Below, one piece after another: positions 6,467-6,761 of a stretch of DNA of 6,761 nt. The position numbers and the translations under genes are program-made. The stretch's first letter is position 1, and each line of letters starts with the position of its first letter. Origin of the DNA: Cyanobacteria bacterium K_DeepCast_35m_m2_023 (GTDB taxonomy: Bacteria; Cyanobacteriota; Cyanobacteriia; PCC-6307; Cyanobiaceae); NCBI GenBank assembly GCA_016882345.1, contig VGQR01000109.1, positions 1 through 6,761 on the forward strand. Direction: 5' to 3'. Under the pieces are notes generated by a model. That model had not been told where the DNA came from and did not search any database. It saw only the letters and a program-made list of their open reading frames with translations.

Positions 6467-6481
6467 GGTGATCGCTGCCAA
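6456..6481 (-). promoter_or_regulatory. Candidate promoter of the antitoxin-toxin-DUF6880 operon
   Basis: On the minus strand TTGGCA (6481-6476) differs from the -35 consensus at one base, and TACAAT (6461-6456) differs from the -10 consensus at one base. The 14-nt spacer is shorter than the usual 17, so the -35 may be only partly used. Transcription would start at about 6450-6448, right at the ATG, so the mRNA would be leaderless or nearly so. Confidence 0.45.
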
Positions 6482-6676
6482 GCGCTCCGATGGAATTGGA
6501 GCATTGATCGTCTTGGCCACCGTGCTGCTAAGTGGCTTTCTGGGAAATCGCCTGGAGCGCCGGCGATGGCATCGCCCTGGCGGAAGCACATCCGGGCCTG
6601 TTAACGAATCTTGCAAAAAAAATGCAACGTCATGAAGATTAAGGGCACCTCGAATAATCGGAATTTGCCGGCAATC

Positions 6677-6761
6677 AGAGGACATTAAAAATGCCGCTCG
6701 AAAAGCGGTGAATGATGCACAGATGCACCCTATTTCATTTGATTGGCAGGATAATTGCAGA
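6677..6761 (+). other. Possible start region of a plus-strand gene, unproven
   Basis: AGAGGA (6677-6682) lies 8 nt before ATG 6691, a better ribosome site than any of the genes here have. That ATG gives only six codons (MPLEKR) before TGA at 6709-6711. The same frame restarts at once with ATG-ATG (6712-6717) and is open to the right edge (MMHRCTLFHLIGRIIA). It could be a leader peptide with a coupled gene, or chance. The window ends too early to decide. Confidence 0.15.
6687..6708 (-). terminator. Weak candidate intrinsic terminator, minus strand
   Basis: On the minus strand CCGCT (6708-6704) pairs with AGCGG (6698-6694) around a 5-nt loop. Two bases later a run of five T follows (6691-6687). 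It would end a minus-strand transcript entering from the right edge and so insulate the antitoxin operon. The stem is only five pairs, so it is weak and may be chance. Confidence 0.28.

Larger units (their letters stand above)
6467..6761. other. Stretch without a convincing gene, turning AT-rich after about 6600
   Basis: No frame in these 295 bases gives a protein that looks real. The plus frame through 6635 has a hydrophobic run (IGALIVLATVLLSGFL) but no ribosome site and a low-complexity end. The minus frame is a run-on of the antitoxin frame. Structure seen: a 6-bp perfect hairpin GGCGAT/ATCGCC (6562-6576), an eight-A run between TTGC and TGCAA (6611-6627), a 10-bp palindrome TTGCCGGCAA (6665-6674), and a GATGCAC direct repeat (6714-6720 and 6722-6728). 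The last 161 bases are about 41% GC by count, well below the genes to the left. This may be the edge of an acquired segment or the regulatory region of a gene beyond the window. Confidence 0.5.

Noticed and set aside
6426..6635. Plus-strand 69-codon frame with a hydrophobic stretch, a possible small membrane protein
   Set aside because: Its start overlaps the antitoxin gene and operator, there is no ribosome site, and the tail is low-complexity. A chance frame is more likely.
6227..6685. Long upstream extension of the antitoxin frame, open even to the right edge on the minus strand
   Set aside because: The added residues show no family pattern and run through the promoter and operator. The RHH domain begins exactly at the ATG at 6448.
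1..6761. CRISPR array, tRNA or rRNA gene, insertion sequence, cyanobacterial HIP1 octamer GCGATCGC
   Set aside because: I looked for regularly spaced repeats, cloverleaf-like segments, transposase motifs and the octamer, and found none.

Overview
The window is GC-rich bacterial DNA from a Gram-negative-type cell. Two proteins have the outer-membrane porin architecture, and several have Sec signal peptides ending in AxA. Start codons mostly lack clear Shine-Dalgarno sequences. Carbohydrate (OprB-type) porins, a DUF2721 membrane protein, a small four-cysteine secreted protein, high GC and weak ribosome binding sites together fit a picocyanobacterium of the Synechococcus/Cyanobium type. This is an inference: no rRNA or marker gene is present, and a proteobacterium is not excluded.

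Layout. (1) Positions 1-2286, minus strand: two OprB-like porin genes in tandem, joined by a TGATG stop/start overlap. The downstream one runs off the left edge. (2) Positions 2319-3646, plus strand: a secreted alpha/beta-hydrolase of the secretory lipase type, broken by a frameshift just after the signal peptide and by an in-frame TAA before the catalytic serine. It is divergent from the porins across only 32 bp, which sit inside an inverted repeat. (3) From 3655, plus strand: a DUF2721-like three-helix membrane protein whose reading frame runs 170 bp antisense into the next gene. (4) Positions 6448 to 4166, minus strand: a ribbon-helix-helix antitoxin, a PIN-domain toxin, a DUF6880-like alpha-helical protein and a small secreted four-Cys protein. 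The first three are spaced 5 and 9 bp apart and look like one operon. The fourth follows after 34 bp. (5) From 6467 to the right edge: no convincing gene. The last 160 bases fall to about 41% GC by hand count, which suggests a boundary.

How the parts work together. The porins would form one outer-membrane solute-uptake unit. The hydrolase was presumably exported to the periplasm or beyond, but now looks like a decaying gene cotranscribed with DUF2721. The antitoxin-toxin pair is a type II VapBC-like module. A 19-bp near-perfect palindrome covers its -10 element and start codon, which suggests autorepression of a leaderless or nearly leaderless transcript. The most notable points are the DUF6880 gene locked into this toxin-antitoxin operon, the operator, the doubly broken lipase and the apparent stop loss in the DUF2721 gene. 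I see no clear evidence of a wholly new system.
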